Assembly (NCBI RefSeq): GCF_002286735.1
Contig: NZ_NRTA01000020.1
Location: forward strand, 1-64,000
DNA length: 64,000 bases
Direction: 5' to 3'
Source of the DNA: Leptolyngbya sp. BC1307
Lineage (GTDB): Bacteria > Cyanobacteriota > Cyanobacteriia > Phormidesmidales > Phormidesmidaceae
The notes below the pieces were generated by a model. It was not told the DNA's origin and did no database searches. It saw only the letters and a program-made list of their open reading frames with translations. The translations under genes were made by a program, and so were the position numbers. Shown in pieces: positions 9,071 to 18,800 of this stretch; the first letter of the stretch is position 1; each line of letters starts with the position of its first letter.

Positions 9071-9302
9071 ATGTCCTCAATTAGCCCTTTTTCTAACCCT
9101 GGTTAAAGACAAGTCTTTTGCCAAAAAGTTTGGACTGAGATTAATCGTTGGTGGGCGATGGTGAACAGAAGTTGCTGTAAGAAAGCCAGCAAAATAAAGA
9201 GGTAATGATTGGAGATTTGAAAGGGTTGAGCTTTGGTTTATGCGAACCCCGGACTGAGATTTGATGTGCGAAAACGGTAATTTTGTAGAGAGGAGAGCAT
9301 CC

Positions 9303-11207
9303 GTGAATCACGATAATGACATTACCAATCAGTCAGGTAATCGTCCGTTTGAAAGCATACTGAAGACTAGAATGTCTCGGCGACATACACTAACGCGTGG
9401 GGCAGCTCTGTCAGCTACAGGCTTTTTAGCGGCGCTAGCGGGCAATAAGGCATTGATGCGGGGGGCGGTTGCGGCAGCAACGGCCCCTGCATCCGGTGCT
9501 GCGGCATCTGGAGGAGGTACTGCGATCGCACAGGCCCGCCGCTCCTCCCTGTTCAATTTTCCGGCTGTCCCCGCTGCCGTTTCGGGTGGCCCTGAGCCCG
9601 CCATTTCCTCTACCTACCAGTACGATGTGCTGATTCCTTGGGGCACCCCGATTCAGCCCGGTGGCCCTGAGTATACGGGCGATCCCAACAGCCGCCCCAC
9701 GGCTGCACAACAGGCTGAGCAGGTGGGCCTGGGTCACGACGGCATGTGGTTTTTCCCCATTGGCCGGGGCAATGACCATGGCATGTTGGCGGTCAACCTA
9801 GAGTTCGGCACCAACTCTCATCTGCTGGGCAAAGAAGCTCCTACCAGCCCGGAAGATGTGCTTCTGTCTCAGCACGCTCACGGAGTCGCCGTGGTTGAAA
9901 TCAAGCAGATCAACCGCAAGTGGCAAGTCGTCCGCAGCGATAAAGCCCGCCGCATCCACGTCAACACCCCCGTCACCTTCAGCGGCCCTGTGGCTAACAG
10001 CCCTCTCCTGCAAACGCCCTTCGGCAATGCGCCCCTAGGCACCGTCAACAACTGCGCCAATGGCTACACCCCCTGGGGTACCTACCTCACCTGTGAGGAA
10101 AACTTCAACGGCTACTTTGGGGCATCTGGCAGTTGGACCCCCACCGAAGCCCAGGCCCGCTATGGCTTATCTGAGAGCGGCTTTGGCTATGGCTGGCACC
10201 TATTTGACCCCCGCTTTGACCTGGCCAACTCCAGCTACCGCAACGAAGAAAACCGCTTCGGCTGGGTGGTCGAAATCGATCCGATGAATGCTTCTCAAAC
10301 GCCAGTCAAGCGCACTGCATTGGGCCGCGTCAAGCACGAAAATGCCCAACTGGTCGTGGGTAGCGGTGGCCGTGCGGTGGTCTACATGGGGGACGACGAG
10401 CGCTTTGACTATTGCTACAAATTTGTGAGTCGAGCTAACTGGCGATCTATGATTGCCCGTGGCATTAGCCCCTTAGATGAAGGCGATCTGTATGTGGCCA
10501 AGTTCAACGACGACGGCACTGGTGAATGGATACTGCTTGACTACGACGCTAATCCAGCTCTACAAAATTCTTCGGAGCTCTCAAGCCAGGAAGAGGTACT
10601 CACCTTTACCCGCGTCGCTGGTGACGCCGTAGGTGCCACGCCGATGGATCGGCCTGAGTGGACTACCGTGGCTCCTGATGGCAGCGTCTACTGGGCGCTT
10701 ACCAACAACAGCCGACGTGAGGAGCCCAATGCGCCTAACCCGCTGGCACCGAACCCGTTCGGCCACATCTTAGTCACTAAAGATAGTAACAATCAGGTCG
10801 GTACCACCTTTACCTGGGACATCTTCGTGCTGGCTAAAGATACCCACTCTATTGAGCAAAGCGCCTTTGGCAGCCCCGATGGCCTCTGGGCAGACGCCGA
10901 TGGCCGCCTGTTCATCCAGACTGATGGTGACCAGCCGATCGTTAATGGAGTCAAGCTCAATGACCAGATGCTGGTGGCTGATCCCGGAAGCGGCGAAATC
11001 CGCCGTATTTTTGCTGGGGTGGCAGGCTGTGAAGTGACTGGAGTTGCGGTTACCCCTGATCGCCGTACCATGTTCATTAACCTTCAACACCCCGGGGAGG
11101 GCGATCCTGCTTTGACCAACTTCCCGGCCCCTACCGGCAGTGGCCTCATCCCTCGTGACGCTACCGTGGTAATCACCAAAAAAGACGGCGGCATCATCGG
11201 TTCGTAA
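9303..11207 (+). CDS. phoX: PhoX-type alkaline phosphatase (DUF839 family), Tat-exported
   Basis: About 634 residues from GTG 9303, which has GAGAGGAGAG just upstream and gives the typical PhoX beginning NHDNDITNQSGNRPF. A twin-arginine signal (SRRHTLTRGAALSATGFLAA) predicts export of the folded metalloenzyme. Family motifs follow: WGTYLTCEENFNGYFG around residue 260 (in characterised PhoX this Cys/Glu region binds the Fe-Ca cofactor), GWVVEIDP, LGRVKHENAQ, VVYMGDDERFDYCYKFVS and PEWTTVAPDG. PhoX enzymes hydrolyse phosphomonoesters during phosphate starvation, and the Pho-box-like repeats upstream agree with that. A low-complexity Ala/Gly linker follows the signal. The gene appears complete. 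Confidence 0.9.
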   Translation: MNHDNDITNQSGNRPFESILKTRMSRRHTLTRGAALSATGFLAALAGNKALMRGAVAAATAPASGAAASGGGTAIAQARRSSLFNFPAVPAAVSGGPEPAISSTYQYDVLIPWGTPIQPGGPEYTGDPNSRPTAAQQAEQVGLGHDGMWFFPIGRGNDHGMLAVNLEFGTNSHLLGKEAPTSPEDVLLSQHAHGVAVVEIKQINRKWQVVRSDKARRIHVNTPVTFSGPVANSPLLQTPFGNAPLGTVNNCANGYTPWGTYLTCEENFNGYFGASGSWTPTEAQARYGLSESGFGYGWHLFDPRFDLANSSYRNEENRFGWVVEIDPMNASQTPVKRTALGRVKHENAQLVVGSGGRAVVYMGDDERFDYCYKFVSRANWRSMIARGISPLDEGDLYVAKFNDDGTGEWILLDYDANPALQNSSELSSQEEVLTFTRVAGDAVGATPMDRPEWTTVAPDGSVYWALTNNSRREEPNAPNPLAPNPFGHILVTKDSNNQVGTTFTWDIFVLAKDTHSIEQSAFGSPDGLWADADGRLFIQTDGDQPIVNGVKLNDQMLVADPGSGEIRRIFAGVAGCEVTGVAVTPDRRTMFINLQHPGEGDPALTNFPAPTGSGLIPRDATVVITKKDGGIIGS

Positions 11208-11224
11208 GCATCGCCTTCACTAGT

Positions 11225-11254
11225 AGGGACTCTGAGGTCAGGATTAGAGTCCCT
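11225..11254 (+). terminator. Hairpin after phoX
   Basis: AGGGACTCT (11225-11233) pairs perfectly with AGAGTCCCT (11246-11254), shortly after the phoX stop. There is no strong T-run, so it may be a weak terminator or an mRNA 3'-end stabiliser. Confidence 0.5.
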
Positions 11255-11314
11255 GCTGCTCTAAAAATTGTCTCCTTGTGCGTATTTTGCTTATCAAACA
11301 ATTAGGTAACTCTT

Positions 11315-11911
11315 ATGAAACATCTAGCTTGTTCGGCAGCTGCGGTCTTAGGTCTTTGTGCGATCTCAACCCCCGCTAGTGCGGTCGAGTTCAAATGGAA
11401 TGTTGAGTACACCGGCTGGTGGGAATCTGAGGGCGGTGGTTCGGTTGCTGGCTTTTTTACCGCTGATGCCGCCGATGCCGCCGATGGCGTTGTCTCCGCA
11501 TCTGAAATTCAGTCTTGGCTGTGGAGTTGGGCTGGTAACGATATTGTTCCAGCCTTTGAGATTCAAGGATCAAGGGGGGGAATTCAAACCTTTCCGGAAA
11601 TCGCCCCAGCTGGCTTTTTTGTAGACGGTACGCTCAACCTGCCCTTTCTAGTGGATGATCTTGATCAAGCAACTTATGTGGGTGGCGAAGCAGGCGAGCA
11701 AATCATTGACCTAGAGTTTCTCATCGTTCAAGGTAATGATCCCTTTCCCACTGGCGATTCCGTGGCGAGTAGCGGGAGCGCAAATGCTGAGGCTGGTCAA
11801 ATTGTCATTGGGGAGCCCACTCAAGTTCCTGAACCTGCTGCTGCCCTAGGGTTGATCGCTCTGGTGGGAGCCAGTGTGGTTACTCTAAAGCGACGCAGCC
11901 AGGAAGCATAG
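11315..11911 (+). CDS. PEP-CTERM sorted exported protein
   Basis: A 198-residue protein with an N-terminal signal peptide (MKHLACSAAAVLGLCAISTP, cleavage near ASA-VEF) and a C-terminal sorting tag: VPEP, a hydrophobic helix (AAALGLIALVGASVVTL) and a basic tail KRRSQEA. This is the PEP-CTERM signal recognised by exosortase, which anchors or secretes proteins with exopolysaccharide. The body is acidic with few cysteines and has no enzyme motif, so its function is unknown. It lies about 100 bp after phoX behind a hairpin, so it may be transcribed separately. Confidence 0.88.
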   Translation: MKHLACSAAAVLGLCAISTPASAVEFKWNVEYTGWWESEGGGSVAGFFTADAADAADGVVSASEIQSWLWSWAGNDIVPAFEIQGSRGGIQTFPEIAPAGFFVDGTLNLPFLVDDLDQATYVGGEAGEQIIDLEFLIVQGNDPFPTGDSVASSGSANAEAGQIVIGEPTQVPEPAAALGLIALVGASVVTLKRRSQEA

Positions 11912-11993
11912 GGAGCACATCATTCTCTGAGTAGAGAAAAAGTAAGCTAGAAGCAGTCGCTGTGAGTAAGAGGATAGAGTCAATGACGCCAGA

Positions 11994-12035
11994 GAACCAT
12001 GCCCTCACATGGATGCCCATGTGAGGGCATGGTTC
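11994..12035. terminator. Perfect 19-bp stem hairpin
   Basis: GAACCATGCCCTCACATGG (11994-12012) and its exact complement (12017-12035) enclose a 4-nt loop, followed by ATTTTTG. This would be a strong intrinsic terminator for the PEP-CTERM gene. The outer stem GAACCATGCC also equals the terminus of the 129-bp MITE found at 40158, 47219 and 56716. Confidence 0.65.
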
Positions 12036-12040
12036 ATTTT

Positions 12041-12135
12041 TGGGCGTTGCTGATTTCCGGGATGAATCGAGTTTTGGACGCCTTGCGTCGCTGACCTACG
12101 ATAGGAGCGTTCATCCCTTGATTCAGCAACGCCCA
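12041..12135. mobile_element. 95-bp MITE-like element
   Basis: Both ends carry an imperfect 26-bp inverted repeat starting TGGGCGTTGCTGA (12041-12066 and 12110-12135). The 43-bp interior has no coding capacity. Its size and termini fit a miniature inverted-repeat element mobilised by a transposase encoded elsewhere. No clear target duplication is visible. Confidence 0.6.
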
Positions 12136-12295
12136 AGAAACTAGTTCCAGCCGAAGCTCCACTGATTAGAGTAGATCTTATTTTTAGTATTTGATGGCAA
12201 TGAAGCAGCCGACAATAATAACGCAATGGCGACGCTAGCGACTCATCAATCAGCGTTTGAATAATAATAATTCAACTCGTCTCAATATCTCGATT

Positions 12296-13123
12296 ATGTT
12301 ATTGCGAATCTTATCAACGATTGCCCTCACTGCATTAGTCTTTAATCGGCTAACCCCTACAATATTTGCACAAGAACAACAATCAGAGACTCTTTATAAT
12401 TCGTTTTCTTACCCTGAAGAACCAAAGATCACGATTCCAAGACTCTCAGCGATTATAACGATGTTTTGTTTCAACCTAAATTTTAATCATGGGCAAGACT
12501 CCAGTTTTCCGGTAACCCTTTTTCTAGCACGACCGATTATAGATAGTAATGGCAATGTTATTGCCCCGATTAATTCTCTGGTCAATGCTATGGTTGAGGC
12601 CAATGGCAATGAAATTGAAATTCAGCTGAACGCCTTGGTGATTGGAGGAAGCTACATCCCGATTGAAACCCCGAAAGTTACACTGCCCGCATTGACTGAT
12701 ACGCAACGCAATTTTAATAATTTTTCCTCAAATTTTGACCGTGGTCCGCGGGGTATTGCTTTTCGAGTTACCGATAATTTAATTAATTGGCTTTCTTTAA
12801 GCCGAACTGACGCTGTCTTAGAACCAAGTACGAGTACAATGTTGGGGTTTGGCTTATCCGTTGCTACAGGAATCGCACAAGGACTTAACGAACCTGCTCC
12901 TCCTGATCCAGAAGAATCCAGAGTCATGGAAATTCAGGAGGGGATTGTTCTTATTTTTCCCCTAGAATCTTCTGTGGAATTGTCGCCGATGCCTAACTAT
13001 CAAAGTCCTTATTTCTCAGAGAGATCGTCTGCTCCAGTTTGTGAGGATGGAGAAGTGAATCCAAATCAGACTCAGTTGAATAATAATCCAGTTAGAAACG
13101 ATTTTTTAACTGATGTAGATTGA
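12296..13123 (+). CDS. Exported hypothetical protein, weakly TrbI/VirB10-like
   Basis: About 275 residues from ATG 12296, which gives a good signal peptide (MLLRILSTIALTALVFNRL, cleavage after IFAQ). A TTG at 12257 would add 13 residues. The middle part (SSFPVTLFLARPIIDSNGNV, then INSLVNAMVEANGNEIEIQL) resembles the strand pattern of TrbI/VirB10-like periplasmic proteins, but too weakly for a firm call. The gene is clearly richer in A/T (Asn- and Ile-rich product) than its neighbours, which suggests transfer. Its stop codon touches the 19-bp repeat next to the ISKra4-type element. Confidence 0.6.
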   Translation: MLLRILSTIALTALVFNRLTPTIFAQEQQSETLYNSFSYPEEPKITIPRLSAIITMFCFNLNFNHGQDSSFPVTLFLARPIIDSNGNVIAPINSLVNAMVEANGNEIEIQLNALVIGGSYIPIETPKVTLPALTDTQRNFNNFSSNFDRGPRGIAFRVTDNLINWLSLSRTDAVLEPSTSTMLGFGLSVATGIAQGLNEPAPPDPEESRVMEIQEGIVLIFPLESSVELSPMPNYQSPYFSERSSAPVCEDGEVNPNQTQLNNNPVRNDFLTDVD

Positions 13124-13224
13124 CTGGACAGTGGGAAGTTTTTCTCGTGCTTTGGTCGATTGAGAGCAACGAGAGCGAAAAAAAGTGTGGGAAAGCTTGG
13201 AAACTCGTGCGTTAGCATGAGGGC

Positions 13225-13845
13225 ATGCCTGACACAGCCTTCCCTGTTAAATACCAGCTAAAGGTTCACCTCGTCGGCATCAGTCCGATGATCTGGCGGC
13301 GCTTCCTGGTGAGCGGCGACAGTACGGTCTCAGATTTCCACTATATCCTGCAGCTGGTGATGGGCTGGAGCGACACCCATCTGAACCAGTTCATCATTCA
13401 CGGCAAACGCTACGGCGTCTATCACGACGGCGGCATGACCTTCACCGATGCCCCTACCACCGTGCGACTAATTGACTTGCAGCTGAGAGAACGAGAAAAG
13501 TTTCGCTACGACTACAACTTCATCGATAACTGGAGGCATCAGCTGCGGGTAGAAAAAATTCTGTATCCAGAGCAGCCGCTGGAGGTGCCTATCTGCGTCG
13601 CGGGTAAGCGCTCTGTACCACCCGAAAACTGTGGTGGTCCCTGGGCTTTTCAGCAGAAAAAGCAGGACTACTCTGTTGGCTACGCCTATGAAGTGATCGC
13701 CGATATCTTAGCCGGTGGGCCTGAGACTTTGGAAGAACGCTACAGCGAAGTGCGTTTGCTTCAGCAGTATCTGAGTCTAGAAGAATTCGACCGCAAGGCG
13801 GTGAATCGTCGCCTTCAACAATACGTTGAGGGTGATCGAAAATAG
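13225..13845 (+). CDS. pRiA4b ORF-3-like protein (IS passenger gene)
   Basis: A 206-residue protein with the pRiA4b ORF-3-like domain: a YQLKVHLVGISPMIWRRFLV start, HYILQLVMGWSDTHLNQFII, FRYDYNFIDNWRHQLRVEKI and CVAGKRSVPPENCGGPWAF. Such proteins accompany transposases of a subgroup of ISKra4 elements, and their role in transposition is unknown. The ATG at 13225 lies 17 bp after the left inverted repeat, and the gene is separated from the transposase by 23 bp, so the two are probably cotranscribed. Confidence 0.88.
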   Translation: MPDTAFPVKYQLKVHLVGISPMIWRRFLVSGDSTVSDFHYILQLVMGWSDTHLNQFIIHGKRYGVYHDGGMTFTDAPTTVRLIDLQLREREKFRYDYNFIDNWRHQLRVEKILYPEQPLEVPICVAGKRSVPPENCGGPWAFQQKKQDYSVGYAYEVIADILAGGPETLEERYSEVRLLQQYLSLEEFDRKAVNRRLQQYVEGDRK

Positions 13846-13868
13846 TTGTTTGCTGAGGTTCTAGGATA

Positions 13869-15254
13869 ATGCCACTCAAAGTTCAGATCGTCTTTGAAAA
13901 TGATGCCGGTGAGCCTGCGGTGGTGCAGGAAGTGGCTCAGATAGAGCGTGATGTATTCTCACCCGCCACGCTAGGACTGACGTTAGAAGACGCGAAGGGC
14001 ATCCTTCGTGGCCTTCAGCGCCATTTAGTTACTCAGCAGATTGAAGACTATCAACAGCAACAGCTGACCTGTCCTGATTGCCAACAGCCGCGCCGCATTA
14101 AGGACCGCCGTAAGCTGGTATACCGTAGCTTGTTTGGCAAGCTTCAGCTGCAATGCGATCGCCTTTTTCACTGCGACTGTCAGCCGCAGGAAAAGAAGAG
14201 CCTCAGCCCGCTATCAGACCTGCTTGCTGAGCGCACAGCTCCTGAGCTGCTGTATGTAGAGACGAAGTTTGCCGCGCTGATGTCTTTTGAGCAAAGTGCC
14301 CAGCTCTTAGCGGAAGTGCTGCCGGTTGACGAGCAGTTGAATGCGGCCACTGTCCGCAACCATACTCAGCAGATGGCAGAGCGACTAGAAGCTGAGTTAG
14401 GGGAAGAGCGGTTTATGTATATCGACAGCTGTGAATGGGACATCGCTGCGCTACCACAGCCTGATATGCCGCTAACGATGGGTATCGATGGTGGCTATGT
14501 CCGAGCGATTAAGTCCCAGTCCGATCCGAAACAGCCGCATCACTTTGAAATAATCACAGGCAAAAGTATTGCTGACGATGGCTCGTCTAAGTGCTTTGGT
14601 TTGGTCAACAGCTATGACCAGAAGCCTAAGCGCCGAGTGTTTGAGATGCTTCAGTCTCAGGGGATGCAGATGAATCAGCAGGTCACTTTTCTCTCTGATG
14701 GTGGCGATACGGTACGAGAGCTTCAGCTCTATCTCAATCCGCAGGCTGAGCATTTACTCGATTGGTTCCACATCACCATGCGCATTACGGTCATGACTCA
14801 GATAGCGAAGGGCGTCACTTTCCCAGATGACTGGCCGGATAAAGATATTGGGCTTACTCTGGAGAGCATTAAGTGGTATCTCTGGCACGGCAATGTCTTT
14901 CGGGCGCTGCAAGCAATAGATTGGTTGGCTGACTCGCTCTACACAGAGGATACACCTTCTAAGCATGGCAAGCTGTTTAAGAAGGTGGAGGAGTTCAAGA
15001 CCTATATTTCTAACAATCAGCCCTTTATCACAAACTATGGCGAGCGCTATCGCAATGGAGAAAGGATTGCGACCGGATTTGTCGAGTCTACGGTTAATCA
15101 GGTGATCAGTAAGCGCATGGTCAAAAGGCAGCAGATGCGATGGAGTCAGAAGGGAGCGCATCTCCTATTGCAAGTCAGAACGAAGGTGCTCGATGGCGAC
15201 TGGCGTGAAACCTTTGAACGATGGTATTCAGAACTGGCTGCTCAAGCAGCTTGA
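13869..15254 (+). CDS. ISKra4-family transposase
   Basis: A 461-residue transposase. A zinc-ribbon (CPDCQQPRRIKDRRK, later CDCQPQ) precedes a DDE-type core with MYIDSCEW, TMGIDGGYVRAIKS, FLSDGGDTVRELQLYL, HLLDWFHITMRI and, near the end, GFVESTVNQVISKRMVKRQQM. The length is normal for the family and the frame is unbroken. It ends 12 bp before the right inverted repeat. Confidence 0.9.
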   Translation: MPLKVQIVFENDAGEPAVVQEVAQIERDVFSPATLGLTLEDAKGILRGLQRHLVTQQIEDYQQQQLTCPDCQQPRRIKDRRKLVYRSLFGKLQLQCDRLFHCDCQPQEKKSLSPLSDLLAERTAPELLYVETKFAALMSFEQSAQLLAEVLPVDEQLNAATVRNHTQQMAERLEAELGEERFMYIDSCEWDIAALPQPDMPLTMGIDGGYVRAIKSQSDPKQPHHFEIITGKSIADDGSSKCFGLVNSYDQKPKRRVFEMLQSQGMQMNQQVTFLSDGGDTVRELQLYLNPQAEHLLDWFHITMRITVMTQIAKGVTFPDDWPDKDIGLTLESIKWYLWHGNVFRALQAIDWLADSLYTEDTPSKHGKLFKKVEEFKTYISNNQPFITNYGERYRNGERIATGFVESTVNQVISKRMVKRQQMRWSQKGAHLLLQVRTKVLDGDWRETFERWYSELAAQAA

Positions 15255-15301
15255 ACGGCTAATCAACGAGTTCCCGGGCTTTCCCACACTTTTTTCGCTC
15301 T

Positions 15302-15830
15302 CTTTTGCCTACTCTGACTTACATCAGAGAATCCATCGGGCTTATGCAGTTCCGAGTGTGTGAGATACATCCGGGTCGGGTTCCGTCTATACTCCGGTGG
15401 GATTGTGGCCCATCACCTAGCGGATTGGCGAGCCGCTAGGCTACCCACATACCTTTTGGTCTCAGTGTTTCAGCCTGATTTCACTGATTGACACATGGGC
15501 GTTGCTTCGTCAACGGTTCACTTGCGTTAACCCTTTCGGACTTCCCCTTGCTCCTTCCCGGTTTAGGCGACTAGGTCAGGATACGTTCGTGGTCTGCATT
15601 CCACTGACATCATTACTAATGTCAGCGTGACCGGAGTCGGTGACTCTGTTAGGTGGGGACAGCAGGACAGGTGCTGCTGAGAGATAATCTCCACTCTTAA
15701 TTTGGCTATTGCCTCCTTGTCACACTCGACTTATCTACATCGCACCGCCAACAGTGTCCTATACAAAGGCGAACTTCAGCTTACCTATCCTCCTTTTTTC
15801 TGGCTTTTCTTATCCCGAACTGACGCTGTA
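15302..15830. other. ~530 bp without a gene between the IS and the hybrid kinase
   Basis: No convincing coding frame or RNA family was recognised. Near the right edge, 15801-15834 matches 12788-12821 (inside the secreted-protein gene) at about 28 of 34 bases, sharing CCGAACTGACGCTGT exactly. Confidence 0.45.
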
Positions 15831-18800
15831 TTAGGGATTGCTCTGATTCAGAGACATATGCTGCTCAATCAAATTCTTGAGCTGATCGAGATTCACAGGC
15901 TTAGTGAAGTGCTTATCAAACCCGGCAGCCTTAGCTTTGGCTTTATCCTCTGGCTGGCCGTAGCCGCTATTGGCAATCAAATAAACCGCGTCCAGTGCCG
16001 GATCTGAGCGAATGGCGCGGGCGACGGCATAGCCATCCATCGCAGCGGTCAGGCCAATGTCGCTGATGATGACATCTGGCTGAAGCTGCCTGGCCAGTGA
16101 TAGGCCGTGCTCGCCATCGTTTGCTATGTCTATCTGGTAGCCCAAATCTTCTAAAAAAAGCTGTAGAAGAAAGGCCGAATCCTCGTTGTCTTCAATGATT
16201 AAAATATGTTTGGCCCCGCTTGCTGCCACAGATGAAGCGAAAACAGCATCTGACGGAGGAGGCAAAACCTCGGTGGCTCCTATCAACTGGGGTAGCCTGA
16301 TCATGACAGCAGTGCCTTGCCCTATCCCTGCACTCTCTGCCCAAATTTGCCCCTCATGAAGCTCGATAATGCCCTTCGCTAAGGGTAGTCCCAAGCCCAA
16401 TCCACCGCTGCGCGCCAAACTGCGATCTTCCTGGCTAAACGCTGTGAAAATGCGAGTGAGCGCTTCTACTTCCATGCCAATGCCCGTATCAGTCATTCGG
16501 GTGATGACATGCTCTGACTCCACTTGGGTAGAGATCTCAATATGTCCATCGAGATCAGAGAACTTAATCGCATTTTGTAAGACATTGGTGAAAGCCTGCA
16601 TCAGGCGAGCCGTGTCTCCATTAACCCAGACAACGGCCTCAGGCAGCACAGCATTGAGCGTAAGCCTTTTCTCTGATACAGCGCTCTCAGCATCTGTAAC
16701 CAGATCTCTGAGCAGCTGCGTCAGATCCATTTGCTGCCGGTGTAGCTGAATCTTCTGGTAGGCAACTCGCGAAACATCAAGCAAGTCATCTACCAGGCGA
16801 GTGAGCTGGGTGATCTGGCGACTGGCGACGGTGTAAAGCTGCCCGGCGCGTTGGTGAAGCTGCTCATGCGATGAATCGCGAGAGGCTGTCTCCGTAAAAT
16901 CTGCTGCTTTCAGGGTTTGCATCAGCGTAATGCTGTTGCTAAGCGCGTCGAGCGGATTGCGCAGTTCATGACCTAAAGCAGCTAAGAAGTCGTCCTTACG
17001 GCGGTCAGCGGCTTTTAGCTCCGCTTCATTTTGCCTGCGCTCAGTAATGTCTTCGATCAACAGCAAAATCATGTCGGCGTTGTCTTCTCGTTGCAGCCTG
17101 CAAGCATTCAGCAGCAGTGTTTTTTGCCCAATTTGCTCGAAATCATGATCCACCTCAAAATTTTGCACCGGATGATCATTCGTCAGAATTGCTTCGAGCA
17201 CCGATCGCAGTGGGGAGATATTCCACTGCCCGTTGCCGAGTTCAAACAAAGAGACCTGCTCGGTGGCTGGAGCGGATACCTGAAACGTTTTGTAGAAGGC
17301 TCGATTGGCGGTGTTGACTTGCAGATCGGCATCAAGCACCACCAGCGGGGTTTGCACGGTTTCGACGATCGCTTCGGCGTAGTTGCGGGCGGCTTCTAGG
17401 GTGGCAGCATGGCGTTTGAGCGCGTCAATATCGACAAACACCAGCGTCACGCCGTCGATTTGGTTTTCGGTGGTGCGATAGGGACGAATGCGGAGGCTGT
17501 ACCAGTGACCTGTTTTGGTTTGAATCTCCTGTTCCTGGGTGTTGAGGGTTTCCAGCACCTCCAAAATCATCGGTTCTAGCTGGGAAACATCGAAGTTGGC
17601 GTGGAGGTCGCTAAACGGTCGCCCGACATCGGTCGGAATGAAATTGAATAGTCGCTGGGCGGTGGGGGTAAAGCGGCGAATCCTTAAGTCGTTGGTCAGC
17701 ATGACAATCGGCACACTGATGCTGGCAACAAAGTTGTTCAGGTCGCTGTTGTCACGGTTTTGTTGCAGGTTGCGGCTGCGAAGTTCGTCGTTGGTAGTCG
17801 AGAGTTCTTCATTGGTGGCTTGAATCTCTTCCTTTGCCGTTTGCAGTTCTTCGTTGGTGCTTTGCAGTTTCTCATTGCTCGACAGAATTCTTTCGTTTGC
17901 CACCTGCAGGCTTTGGTTCAGTTGGTTTTGCTCCTGAACCACCGCTTGCAGGTGAGCTTGTGCCGAGAGTTCTCGTTGGGTAGCGGCGGCCAGCGCCTGC
18001 CGCAACTGCATAATTTCCCGCTCTAGATCGGCTGGCTCTTGGCTCGCAATCGGAGCGGGGTTGAGGGCAGCGGCAGGGGGTGAGATGGTTTCCAACACGA
18101 CCAAAAAATAGCGCGTGCGCGTCGTGGTTGGACGGAACGGCATCACTTCTAGATTGAGCCAGTGCGGTTGCTCCCCCGCTTCTAGCTGAATCTGTTCTTG
18201 GCGCACGACCGCGTTTTCGGCCTGGGCCTGATACAGGGCAGTGCGAAGGGTGAGCGACAAGCTTTCCCGCACCATCAGCAGCAGGTTTAGCTCGGTGGTT
18301 CCCGGTATCAATTTCAGGTACGGGTCGAGATCGCCGCGCATTTGTAAAATCTGCATCTGGTCATCCACCACGACGGATAGCGGCGCGTAGCGGTTGAAGA
18401 TCAGTTGGCTCACTTCTTGGACTAGATCAACCGGACTAACGAAGCTTTCAGAGATGCGTTGCGGACTGTTAGCGCTGGAGGCGGATTGAGTAGTCTGAAA
18501 CGAAAATAAGGGACGAGTTAAGGTCAATTTTCGGGCATAGAGCTTGCAGGCTTCATCCAGAGTCGCAAACAAATCTGAGGCAGTTTTGACGGTTTCAGAC
18601 GTGCCCAGCAGCAGCAGGCCGGTTAAGTTGAGGCTGTAATGAAACAGCGACATCAGGCGTTCTTGCAGCGGGTCTGATAGATAAATCAGCACGTTGCGAC
18701 AGCTAATTAAATCAAGATTAGTGAAGGGGGGGTCGCCCGCTAAGTTATGACGGGCAAACACGCACAGTCCGCGGACAGCGCTGCTGATTTGATACCCGCC

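Larger units (their letters stand above)
13170..15301 (+). mobile_element. Complete ISKra4-family insertion sequence
   Basis: About 2.13 kb bounded by inverted repeats (13170-13208, GAGAGCGAAAAAAAGTGTGG...; and 15266-15301, its near-perfect complement). It carries two genes in the same direction: a pRiA4b ORF-3-like passenger and the ISKra4-type transposase. Both are intact, so the element may be active. Isolated copies of its ends occur at 2313-2350, 2460-2497, 4843-4877 and 56844-56873. Confidence 0.85.

Noticed and set aside
15302-15700. Second group II intron or structured RNA
   Set aside because: Some GC-rich paired segments are present, but no domain V, no GTGYG boundary in the right place and no RT frame could be found.
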